21,534 nucleotides of DNA from Trichomonas tenax (taxonomy: Eukaryota > Parabasalia > Trichomonadida > Trichomonadidae). The translations under genes and the position numbers were made by a program. Location: the NCBI GenBank assembly GCA_023091735.1, contig JALKBU010000892.1:1-21534 (forward strand), given 5' to 3'. The notes beneath the pieces are model-generated. The model saw only the letters and a program-made list of their open reading frames with translations, was not told where the DNA came from and did no database searches. Positions 8,429 to 18,300 of this stretch are shown here, piece after piece; within the stretch, counting starts at the first letter, position 1, and each line of letters begins with the position of its first letter.

Positions 8429-9406
8429 TTATTGGCCTTCCGGGATCTTATCATATCCTGTGTTAACCTTAACCCTTGAGAAGATAAGGATCCATGTGAA
8501 GAAAGCGGTGGCAGCAAGCATAATGCATGTTGCGTAGATGATCTCGAATCTCTTCCAGCGTGCAGACAATGGCTGGTGGACATAGAGGGTGATTGGGTAC
8601 GAGATTGTGCTCTGTCCGGAGAAAGCTTCCTTCTTTAGTGGTGTGTTAAGGAAGACATCGAGCCACTTTGTTGCACCGCCTTTGACATAGACATCCTCAG
8701 TGATGTGGTTCTTGTTGTTTGTCATGAATTTCTTTTCAACGGACGAAGCTCTCTTGAGGCCGCATCCTGTGAGGATCGAAGAAAACTCTTCACTTGGTGT
8801 GGCGCCAAAAGTGCCGCCAACGAAGATATCGTTGTTTGCTGGTGCCTCCTTGACGATCTTGCAAACCTGATCGGCGAGGGCTTCGCGGATAGCGCATCCT
8901 AATGTCTCATCACTGTTTGTTGGGAAAGCAACGCTAATAAGTGTTGTCATATTAACTGGATCATGGAACTTAACTTGGCCAGAGAATGATCCGGAGAAGT
9001 CATATGTGCCAGCAGCGCCTGTGTATTTGCACTTTGAGCCATTGATTGGATATTCAACTTCCTTAGGAAGCTGCTTCATCTCTGTAACGTCGAGGCGGCT
9101 GACTAATGTTGAAATGTGATCAGCTTCTGGTGCATAAATCTTGTATCCAGCAATTCCTTTTTTCTTAAGATCGCTGAAAAAAATATCTGTTGTGTTGGCC
9201 TTGTAGACGCCGGGGAGATTGATGATATCGCATGTTGAAAGATGGGCATAAATCGTGTCTGAAACGTATTTGATTTCAGATTCCGCTTGATTCTCGCGTG
9301 AATCGAATCCAACCAAGTTCCAGATGCAGTAGTTGAACTGGAAAGGGTCAAGGCGCCGATCAGAGAGTTCAGCACTTGATGAGAAAGTCAACAAAGCTGA
9401 TAACAT
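8429..9406 (-). CDS. Secreted type I membrane protein with a degenerate DNase I-like (EEP) fold
   Basis: Complete 325-residue ORF. A short hydrophobic N-terminus (residues 1-12) fits a signal peptide. Residues 24-283 follow the motif order of the endonuclease/exonuclease/phosphatase superfamily: YCIWN (26-30), CDIINLPGV (59-67, usually D-x-hydrophobic-LQE), FVGGTFGATP (195-204, usually GDFNxxP), TEDVYV (236-241, usually D-hydrophobic-hydrophobic) and HQPLSAR (277-283, usually SDHxP). The catalytic Glu, the Asp and Asn of GDFN, and the Asp-His pair appear lost, so it is probably not an active nuclease or phosphatase. Three N-glycosylation sequons (71, 122, 152) suit a luminal domain. One membrane segment (288-309) is followed by a 16-residue tail with GYDKI, a LAMP-style YxxPhi sorting signal. 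The stop reads TAAA, the trichomonad polyadenylation context. The fold call is tentative; the topology is firmer. Confidence 0.5.
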   Translation of the reverse strand: MLSALLTFSSSAELSDRRLDPFQFNYCIWNLVGFDSRENQAESEIKYVSDTIYAHLSTCDIINLPGVYKANTTDIFFSDLKKKGIAGYKIYAPEADHISTLVSRLDVTEMKQLPKEVEYPINGSKCKYTGAAGTYDFSGSFSGQVKFHDPVNMTTLISVAFPTNSDETLGCAIREALADQVCKIVKEAPANNDIFVGGTFGATPSEEFSSILTGCGLKRASSVEKKFMTNNKNHITEDVYVKGGATKWLDVFLNTPLKKEAFSGQSTISYPITLYVHQPLSARWKRFEIIYATCIMLAATAFFTWILIFSRVKVNTGYDKIPEGQ

Positions 9407-9430
9407 ATTTTTTTAGGTTGAAAAAATTGA
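9407..9430 (-). promoter_or_regulatory. Initiator-like core promoter of the EEP-like gene
   Basis: TCAATTTTTTCAACC followed by an A-run ends 24 nt later at the ATG. It closely matches the block before the gene starting at 2236 in both sequence and spacing, which supports the chosen starts of both genes. Confidence 0.4.
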
Positions 9431-9783
9431 ACAAACGTGAATCAGTCTTTTGAATTCACTTTTTGCGATTTTTATCCATCACACAAAGCCAGCGGTGATG
9501 TTTTTGATTGAATTTTTCAAATTTGGGCGTTTTAGTTCATTTTGGTACCAAGAATCAAAGAATAACACAGACACGTTATGTAATTTTCAAATTTTCGTTT
9601 TTATGAACTACGAACCATTAATTGAGATTGAAAATTGAACAAATAGCATTTATGCTATCAAAATCTTAGTAAAATATTTGTTTTTGTTGAAAATTTCAAA
9701 TTTTCTTGCCATTATTGAAGAATTTAGAAGACATAACAATACGGCATACGAATTAGTGAGCAAAACATATATACTTGTTTATT
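9431..9783. other. Intergenic region between the EEP-like and NatB genes
   Basis: AT-rich, 5' of one minus-strand gene and 3' of the next. A 62-codon plus-strand frame (9450-9638) has no motif or codon signature and I take it as chance. Several A/T runs; nothing else seen. Confidence 0.4.
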
Positions 9784-11859
9784 TTATTTTAACAAATTAC
9801 GAATAATTTCTATGGACTTATTGATATTGTCGTTTTCTTCAGAAAGCTCATCTTGGAGCTTCTTATTGAGCATCTCTGTATTGATCTGTACTGATTTAGC
9901 TGTCTCATCGAGCAACTTCGATAATTGCTCTTTCTGCTCTGTTATTTTGCCGAGTTTGCTTGCGCTGAGAACGATGAGTGCCAACTCGAACATTCCGCAC
10001 TGCGATGGCAATGAGTTACCATCAGTTTTGAGGTAGTTGACTAAACCTTTCCAGTTAACGAAAGGAATCTTGTCTGCAATAGGTTTATGATCTTTTCCAA
10101 GGCACAATGTTAAGATTATTCTTGCAATAATGTTTAATTCTTTAACCCTCGATATAATCTCTGGATAAAGGGCATCAGCAAGTTTCTTGTCGTTGAAGTA
10201 TAATGGAAGAACTGTTTTATCTGTTTTGTCGAATAATTCCATCTTTTCAAATTTCTCGAGATCTTTAAGATCAGCGTTGAAAACTTTGTTATCGAAGCAG
10301 TTGAAGATAGAAATAAGAGATTTGTAGAGGCTATTCATTGAATGAGTCATTATCTGATTGCAGAAATTGACCATTGATTCGATGTTGAAGAAATACATAT
10401 TATCAGCCGCCTTAACGATTGCTGTTGAGAAGTTTGAAATAGACTTTGTGAAATAGTTGTTTCCAAAGTCGCAGAAACTCTTAATAACGGAAACATTGAA
10501 GTTATTAATAGCATCATTCATGATTGTTGAAGCGAGAGAGAAAAATTGGATTCCTTCTAGTCTGAGATGGTGCCATGCCTTGGATTCAGCAGAGACCATC
10601 TTAGCCATGCCGCAAAGGCGGATGAACAAAAACTGGCAATCAGGATGTTCTGGGAACTTCTGTGTTGCGTCGAGAGCCATAACGAACTCCTTATTATCCT
10701 TTGTCTCTAAATAACGAAGGAGATGATATTCACCTTCAATTGCTGCAAGTCTTCCTTCTGTTGATTCGAAATTAATTTTTCCTGTAACAAATGCATTTGA
10801 TGCGTTATCTGATATTGTTTGAATCTTTGGAATAATACTTTCTGTGTAATAGTTCTTCAAGTCTCCAAACACGCAGTTCTTCTTGTTGTATTTATCTGAG
10901 TACTGCAATAACAAAGAAACAATATCTTCACCATTCTTTAATGCTAAATCTATTTCAGCAAGATATGGTCCACGTTTGATTCCATCTTTGTGCTTTTCGA
11001 TGATTTCTTTGGCATTTGGATGATGCAGAACGACTAAACGCCATTCATCGATCGAATCTGAGTTATATTCGTTTAAGAATCTTTCAGCACAATTTGCAAC
11101 TTCAATTAAATTATTTAATTTAGTATAAGAATCCATTTCCGCGCGTCTTAACACAATATCGTTTGGAACATAGAGTGCTTTGATTTCATCTTGCTTAACA
11201 AAGTCGATAATCTCTTGATATTTTTGATTTGAGTCAAGAAGTTGAATCTTTAACCAAACAGATCCCTGCGCATGCTTCTTAACTTTGTCGATGAAACCGA
11301 GACCGAGCTTGAAAAATGCTGGGTTATTCTCATATTTTCCTCTGAGATATAAACAAAAAGATGCGGTAGCAATGTTTGAATCGTTATTTTCAAGTCTGAC
11401 AACTGTCATAGCGTTTGCCTGAGCTTCAGCGAAGTGTCTGTTGATGAATTGCATTGAAAGAACATTTTTGTATAATTCTGCTTTATTTTTGATCGAATTA
11501 GCGAGTACTTTGTATATTTCTTCGAGTTCTTGGAAAAGCGAGTATTTGTTGAGTGTTGCGAAGACTTCTTGAAGAATTGCATATTCAATATTGGAATTTG
11601 TGATTATTTTTCTTGCGAACTGAATCTCATCGTCCTTGCTATTGTTAACACGTGCGTAAATCATTTGAACACATTCGTGAAAAGGCGGGAAATTAATAGG
11701 AGCTTTAATTTTATTTATTTCTTGGTATTTTTTATTGATTTTGTTGGTGTGGTTCGTTTTGGCGAGATTTTGGAATTCCTCGAAAAGCGACATCAGTTTT
11801 CTTATCGAAGGATTCATTCGGCCAATATTTCTAAAAAGTGCCATTTTTCGAAAATTCAT
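9784..11859 (-). CDS. NAA25: NatB N-terminal acetyltransferase auxiliary subunit (NAA25/Mdm20)
   Basis: Complete 691-residue, all-helical TPR-like protein. The hallmark is RGPYLAEIDLALK at residues 296-308, followed by YSDKYNKKNCVFGDLKNYY, which matches the conserved 'RGPYLAELEL ... Y...FG.K.CC..DL..Y' segment of NAA25/Mdm20. The auxiliary subunit wraps the catalytic NAA20 and anchors it to ribosomes; NatB acetylates nascent Met-Asp/Glu/Asn/Gln N-termini. It is shorter than the human (about 970 residues) and yeast (about 800) proteins. The C-terminus (about 640-691) is a charged coiled-coil-like stretch. Two starts are possible: Met1 at 11859 or Met6 at 11844, and no clear initiator motif precedes either. 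The stop context is TAAAATAAA. The gene starts 44 bp from the divergent tRNA gene. NAA20 is not in the window. Confidence 0.8.
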   Translation of the reverse strand: MNFRKMALFRNIGRMNPSIRKLMSLFEEFQNLAKTNHTNKINKKYQEINKIKAPINFPPFHECVQMIYARVNNSKDDEIQFARKIITNSNIEYAILQEVFATLNKYSLFQELEEIYKVLANSIKNKAELYKNVLSMQFINRHFAEAQANAMTVVRLENNDSNIATASFCLYLRGKYENNPAFFKLGLGFIDKVKKHAQGSVWLKIQLLDSNQKYQEIIDFVKQDEIKALYVPNDIVLRRAEMDSYTKLNNLIEVANCAERFLNEYNSDSIDEWRLVVLHHPNAKEIIEKHKDGIKRGPYLAEIDLALKNGEDIVSLLLQYSDKYNKKNCVFGDLKNYYTESIIPKIQTISDNASNAFVTGKINFESTEGRLAAIEGEYHLLRYLETKDNKEFVMALDATQKFPEHPDCQFLFIRLCGMAKMVSAESKAWHHLRLEGIQFFSLASTIMNDAINNFNVSVIKSFCDFGNNYFTKSISNFSTAIVKAADNMYFFNIESMVNFCNQIMTHSMNSLYKSLISIFNCFDNKVFNADLKDLEKFEKMELFDKTDKTVLPLYFNDKKLADALYPEIISRVKELNIIARIILTLCLGKDHKPIADKIPFVNWKGLVNYLKTDGNSLPSQCGMFELALIVLSASKLGKITEQKEQLSKLLDETAKSVQINTEMLNKKLQDELSEENDNINKSIEIIRNLLK

Positions 11860-11903
11860 ATAAATTTTTAACAGGGATTAGTAAAAAAGATGCAAGTGTA
11901 ATG

Positions 11904-11974
11904 TCCGACATCGTTCATCGGTTAGGATAAGCGGTTCTCATCCGCTGGAGCGGGGTTCGACTCCCCGTGTCGGA
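11904..11974 (+). tRNA. tRNA-Glu (anticodon CTC)
   Basis: A full cloverleaf folds by hand. The acceptor stem TCCGACA pairs with TGTCGGA; the D-arm is GTTC/GGAT with loop ATCGGTTA. The anticodon stem AGCGG/CCGCT encloses loop TTCTCAT with anticodon CTC, which reads GAG. The variable loop is GGAG; the T-arm is CGGGG/CCCCG with loop TTCGACT. There is no intron and CCA is not encoded, as expected for a eukaryote. The internal A and B boxes (B box GGTTCGACTCC) serve RNA polymerase III. Confidence 0.95.
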
Positions 11975-11979
11975 AAATA

Positions 11980-11986
11980 TTTTTTT
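11980..11986 (+). terminator. RNA polymerase III terminator of tRNA-Glu
   Basis: Run of seven T starting 6 nt after the tRNA 3' end; a second T run follows at about 11990-11995. Confidence 0.75.
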
Positions 11987-12322
11987 CCCTTTTTTATTAT
12001 AGCTTTATGAAAAATTATAAAACTATGAATTCGACAATAAATCTGTTAATTATAAAATTATGTTCACTTATTTTGACATTTTGTTATAAGTCAAAGGATT
12101 TTTTCCTTAATAATTTTGAATTTTAATTAATTTCATTCGAACAAATTTTTTGAATATGATTATCAGCATTCAGCACATACCTTATAATTCACTTTTCTTA
12201 ATGTATATAATGCAAGATTCAATTCTGAAAATTCAATTTGTTTTTGAATTTTGGAATTTTAATAAAGAGAGACATTGAATAGAAATAGAAGTAGAATATA
12301 ATTTTAAAACAAAACAATAATA
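11987..12322. other. AT-rich spacer between tRNA-Glu and the TOR 3' end
   Basis: 336 bases with no open frame of note and no repeat seen. It forms the 3' flank of the TOR gene (minus strand) and of the tRNA (plus strand). Confidence 0.5.
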
Positions 12323-15300
12323 TTACCAGAATGGGCACCATCCACTGTACATCTTTGCCAAGTTGTATGGATCGGTTGCAATCTTGATCAGCTTCATTGC
12401 CTGGTCTTCAACGGAGAGTTGCTCGTTCTCGTTGAAGTCTGTTCCCGAAAGTTTCTGGTTGACTCTCGCTCTCATCTCAGTGTTAGTCGTCTTATCGCGT
12501 GGCTCCGCAAGGAGAACTCTTCCCTTATCGATGACACTTCCTGTAACTTCTGTCATGCCAACAAAGCTCATCTGGTCCATCTTTGTGTTGGATGAGCCAC
12601 TGCGGTGCTCCTTTGGATCAACAAGTGGTTCGTGGACGAAAATGGCGAGGACCATGATGAGAATTCTCTTGTTCTCTCTGAGTACTCTTGATGTGTTAAC
12701 GAATGCATCGCGGAATGCTCCGTCTGGTCCTGTGACACCCATCGCATTGCACATCATTCTTGTGAGCCTGAATGGAACAACTTCTGGAAGGAACTTTCTC
12801 TTGGCGGCACGCTCGAAGCAGTCACCGAAGTCGATATGGATGAGCTTACCTGTGAACCTGTCGATCAAAAGATTCGATGGATGACGATCGCCAAGTCCGA
12901 ATACGTAACCAACCATTGATGTCAAAGCAGCGCTGACTGAGAATGTGACTGTGCGCTTGTGCCATTGTTCAGCAGTGTTTGCCTTCAGGTAGAAGAAGTT
13001 TGCGATATCTGTGTCTGGAACAGCACTCATAACTTTCGAGATAACATGGTACTTTTGGATAGGCATCATGTAATCATAAGAGCCATAGCTGAGCTGCTCA
13101 GTGAGCAAATATTCCTGAATTGGGTCTCTGTTCATCAATCTTCTGTATTGCTCAACAACTGATCTCAATGTATCTGTGCCTGTAACCCACTGAACGAGAC
13201 CGTTTGTAATGGAAAGAGGAATCACAGACATTGTCTGGATGACCTGAGCACCGAAACATGTTTCGCGCTTCAAAAAGTTGTTAATGATGCGGAAGAACTG
13301 CATGATACGCTCATCGAGTCTGAGATCTTCGTGTCCTTTAACAAGATACTGATAGAAGTTACCATCTTCACCGCGAATGACAACATCTTTAGGTTGCTGC
13401 TTACTCATGTAGACACTGAACTGACCAACAAAGTACTGGATGCGGATGATTGGCTTTCCTGGCTTGTATGTGCCCGGAACAGCTAATTGGAAGTGCGTCT
13501 TCTCAGCGAGTGGCTTTGAGATGGAAGAAAGCTGTATGATCCTGACTTTCTTGATATCCTCGGTGAGAAGTGTCTGCATGGATTTGCACCACTGAGTGAG
13601 CTGGTTCATCTGTGACTGGTTGTGCGGTGAGAAAACTTTCAATATGCGCTCAAGAGCAGCAATATTGATTTGGTACGATTCCTTGAACTGTTCGTGGAGA
13701 GCGCACTTTGGAGCTTTGACCATTTGGACGATTGATTGAAGGGTGTCGACCATTAACTCGAATTGCTGTAATGCGTAATGATCGAATGCATCAGTGATGC
13801 GCTGCATGACTTTCTCGTACCATGTGACCGCAGCTCTCAACAAGCACTTACGGATTGTGAAGACTTCATCGTGAGCGGCTGGATTCATCTTCTTGAACTC
13901 ATCGAAGAGATTGCAAGCCGCCCTTGATCTCACTGCGTCCTTAGAGAACTTCGTAACGATGACTGAGAAGATCAATTCGTGGTAGTGTTCGTGTAGGAGA
14001 TTGAAGACAGTATCGTGAACAAATTGAGCAACATCTGGAACAGGATGAGAAAGCTGAACTAAAAGTTGTGGTGATGCTTGAAGCAATAACTTCGGCTGAA
14101 GTCTGTTCAAGCAATTTGATGTTGTGTGCTCAAAGATATCACCCTCGTTTGCATGATCGAAGAAGAGGTTGAGAAGCTGAACGACATCTGTGAAGCTTGG
14201 AGAGATTGTGCAGCATTGTGACAATGCATCAATAGCATTTGTGACGTAGTGTGGAAGGTTTGGTGGATCGAGTTCGATAAGCTGTGTATTGACATCCGAC
14301 CACATTCTAAGGACATTGACATTGATGCTGTCTTCCTTCATAGCGTTGACAATAGCCTTTGGAAGGAAGAGTGCCGTTGTATTGGAAACTTTTCTGTGAG
14401 AGCATTTGTAATTTCCGAGAAGGCAGTCTGAGACTGCTGGCATCATCTGGAGCTGTTTATATGCTTCCTTGAACTCGTTGACTGATTCTCCTGTTTCAAT
14501 TAACCAGCTCGCGTACAACATGTGACATCTATCTGCTAAATCGCCTTCGACAGAGTCTGACAAGACTTTGATCTTTTCGATGGCTTCTTTTCTCTGGCCC
14601 ATAGACCACTGTGTGACTGCATAGCAAATGGCTGGAAGAGAGTCATCGCTGTCTTCTGTGTATCCAGAGAAAATAGCGTTGAAAGCGTTCATATGGATCT
14701 TTGTGTCCATTGTAACACTTCTGAGTTGGAAGAAGTCAATGAATGAGTCGTAATGGACACCTGTAATTGCAGCTCTGTTTCCGAGGATCTTCAACCAGAG
14801 CTCGAAGTCTCTTGGAGCCATTGTCAATCTCTCCTGCCAAACTTCTTCGATGCTTGGCCTCATATCTTCCTTTAATGTCCAATTCTTCATCTCGAGGATT
14901 TCAACGAGCTGCTGCGCGACAAGCATTGTGTCTGTGTGAATCTGTTGATTATCGGCCCACAGTGTGATAGGACGTGATGCGAGAAGCGAGAAAGCATTGT
15001 CGATGATTTTGTCGACAATATCGTATTTCTTGGAATGAAGAGCACTGATTGCCTTGAGTGAGAAGCATCTAATGGAGTCTTCTGGAGCTGGAATGAGAGC
15101 ATCATCCAAAGCATCCCAATGTCTCAAGTGCATCATAGCATTTGCGAAATAAGGAGATGTTGCTCTTTGATCAGCGAGCTGCATCTTCTTGAATGTTGGC
15201 ATCAGCTCGCCAAGCTCGGCCCATCTCGCCATACTTGCGAGACTCTTCACGAGCCCCCTGAATGAGACGGATCTGTCGCCACGTTTGAACTTTTCCTTGT

Positions 15301-18300
15301 AGATGGGAATAACTCTATCCCATATCCTGAGCTTTGCGATTGTTTCTGGTTTGTTGATGCTCTGAATCTTTGGTGAATAAAGCTTCCAAATTGCATGAGC
15401 GTTATTCCATTCACCGATCTGTATGAAGACTTCGATAAGCTGCAAAACAGTCCTTGGCTTGACAATCTTTTCTGAATACATTTCATTCTGTTGCAAGTAA
15501 AGAGCAAATGCGTCATATCCGTATCTTAAGCATGCTCTAGCGATATCTTGAGCTGGAATGTTCATTGGTGGGTCCATCTTCCTCATGAAGAAGATCAGCT
15601 CAAGAAGTTCTTTGACGACTGATTCATAGTTTTCTGTTGCAACTAAGATAGACAAAAATGTTTCGCTGATCTGTTTCCTGCCGTCAGCTGATATCTGCCT
15701 CCAGCATGTGTAGAAAGCGATTCTGAATAAAGCAAATGCAAGTGGTCTGTAGTTTGAAGCGAGTGTTGAGCAGGCTCTGATGCATGAGTTAGGATTATCA
15801 GCGATGGCTGTTAAAATGAACGAATGAAGCCATTGTTCGAGGTGAATTCCGTAACCGAGTGCTGGTGACATAACTCTTGCGATAATAGACTCCTCGAAGA
15901 AGATGTATTGTGCAGCTTGTGGCTGTGCAACTCTGCTCTTGCTTGGGAATGACGCCGGTGATTTGATTGGAGAGAAATTAGAGTAACATTGGCCATGAGA
16001 GACAGCATTGATGATTGATTTGAGTTGTGGAGTTTCAAGTCCGTGAATCTTAATATAATCTAAGAGCAAATCTGCATTTATCAAGAATTGAATGCCTTGT
16101 GCAAGCAGCAATGAGTACAATAAACTCATTGCTGCATCAATTGTATCTTGATCATCAACTGTTAAGCAGAATTCGAGAGCGCGAACGATCTGCCCTAAAT
16201 CTTTGAAAACATCAACAGATCGAACCATTTTATCGAAGCACCTCAGAGCAGCGATTCTTACGGATTTGAATGTCTGCTCACAGATAATTGCATCAGAAAC
16301 AGCAGAAATAATCAAGAAACTGAGATCATTCTGGTATTCACAAAGAAGTTCGAATGCTTCGAGGACAGAAATAGAAGTGCGTTCATTCGAATATTTCTCA
16401 GAGTCCAAGCATTGGATCAAAAGGCAAATTGTGTTTGCGCTGGATTTGACGAAATGATCCTTCATAACAGTAGCAAATGCAATAATAAGATCAATGCACT
16501 GCAAAGCAATCCTTGAGTTGAATTTCCTGCCAATGATATCTAATGATCTATCCATGAATGGCGATGTGTTCTGACCTGTGCTGAATATCAAACGAGTGTA
16601 TAATGGAATGCATACTTCGAGATCTGTGTCATTAGCACGCTCTATAACATCGAGAAGACGGGAAACAAACTTATCGAAATAAGGCAAAACTCCCATCTTT
16701 GGATTGGAAAGAACATCAACTAAAGCAAGAGCTGCATCGTTATGGAAATCTGTGAGACTGTCATTCTTGAATATGTCGAGAAGAGAAGAAGAAACAATAG
16801 CAGTGACGCACTGCTCAGCTGTATTTGGCTGCATCAAAAGTGTATCATCAACACCACCTGAATTATCACGTGATGGATGATAAAACTGTCTTGATAGGTT
16901 ATCTTCTGCAAAGTCTGGTGCTTCATATGGCTTAATCTGTGGTCTCTGGTGGACTTCGAGAATACCAATGGCTCCAATGACTTTAAGACCATTCATTCTC
17001 GCTTTTCTCGATCTTGTGACATTTAAGAATTTGCTGCAAGCACCAAGAATAACAGGAACCATTCCTCTAGTTATCATTGTTGATGCAGGAGGGCTGAGAA
17101 GAACGAAGAGCAGTCTGAGGCAAGAGAGAACTAATCTTCTGTTCTCGTTAACGCATAAGTGGTTGCAAAGTTCTGGTATAATATTTTCAACATGCTTCGA
17201 CATGGAATTTGTGTCCACAGGAGCAACAAGAATCAATGATTCACAGAGAACACTGAATAATTCATCAGCTGCTGCAACTTCGAGGAAGTTATTGAGTTTG
17301 TTGCGATCTTCTCCTTTGATAATATGTCTGCAGCAGATATCGATAATTGTTGGTGCATAAATCTTGATTGTCATTCCGATAGCATTGATAAGTTGTGGCA
17401 TTGTTCGAACAATTTTCACGCGTGTTCTGATACTTGGAACGTTGTCTAAAGTGAAGAAATAGTTAAGGATTCTGTCTCTTGTGATCTGCGATATAAGGAG
17501 TGGATTAATTGATGAAATCTTTGCAATAAGTTCGAAAGCTTTGCTGCGAACAATAGCGGAATCATCAGAAGTGAAGATATTGAGATATTTGATATATTCT
17601 GGGCTAGCGAGCTCCTTAGAAGCATGAGCAGCAAGAACATCGAGGATAGCGTTTCTCACCGTTGACGAGCGGTCGAAAATCGCAAGATGAAATAATTTTT
17701 TGATAATTGAGCCACTCAGCGATTCACAGCTTGTCGTGAGATGATACATTGCCTTGGGGATCATTGATGTATATTCTTCTGAGTGCTCTGTTATATTGTC
17801 TGTCAACAGACACAAAAATGTTTCATGGTCTATTAAAGCGTCTCTTGGCATCTGTGATATAACATCGAGTGCTATTAACGAAGCTGGTGTGTCAGCGGTT
17901 TGCAATTCATTTAATAATCGATTGCATAATAGAACTTTAAATGAGTCGGTGTTAATGTTAGCATACTGAACGAAGAAACCGCCAACTTCTTTGGTTAAAC
18001 GTGATTCAAGTGTGTTCTTAATAAATTCTTCGGATATTGGAAGAACTTTTGCTCCAAATGTTTGAATCAGTGCTCTGTATATAATGCACGCGCTGTTAAT
18101 ATCTACTGTATTTTTGTTGATCTGTTTTTTGAATTCGTCGAGTTTTCCTTCAAATAATTCTGGACATTGAGTAATAATAATATCGAGTGCTTTCGCGATA
18201 TCCACAGGGAATTCGAGGTATATCTGAGGCATGAAAGTCAAAATGTATGGTGCCACGCTATTCATAAATTGGTTTTTGTCGATAAAGACGAAATACGTCA

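Noticed and set aside
9450..9638. 62-codon plus-strand frame upstream of the EEP-like gene
   Set aside because: AT-rich composition, lies over the promoter of the minus-strand gene, no recognisable features.
11530..11871. 113-codon plus-strand frame opposite the start of NAA25
   Set aside because: Phe/Ile-rich antisense shadow; the minus-strand frame has clear NAA25 motifs.
12363..12884. 173-codon plus-strand open frame opposite the TOR kinase domain
   Set aside because: Antisense shadow of a strongly conserved coding region; no motif of its own. The same holds for the other plus-strand frames within 12959-18767.
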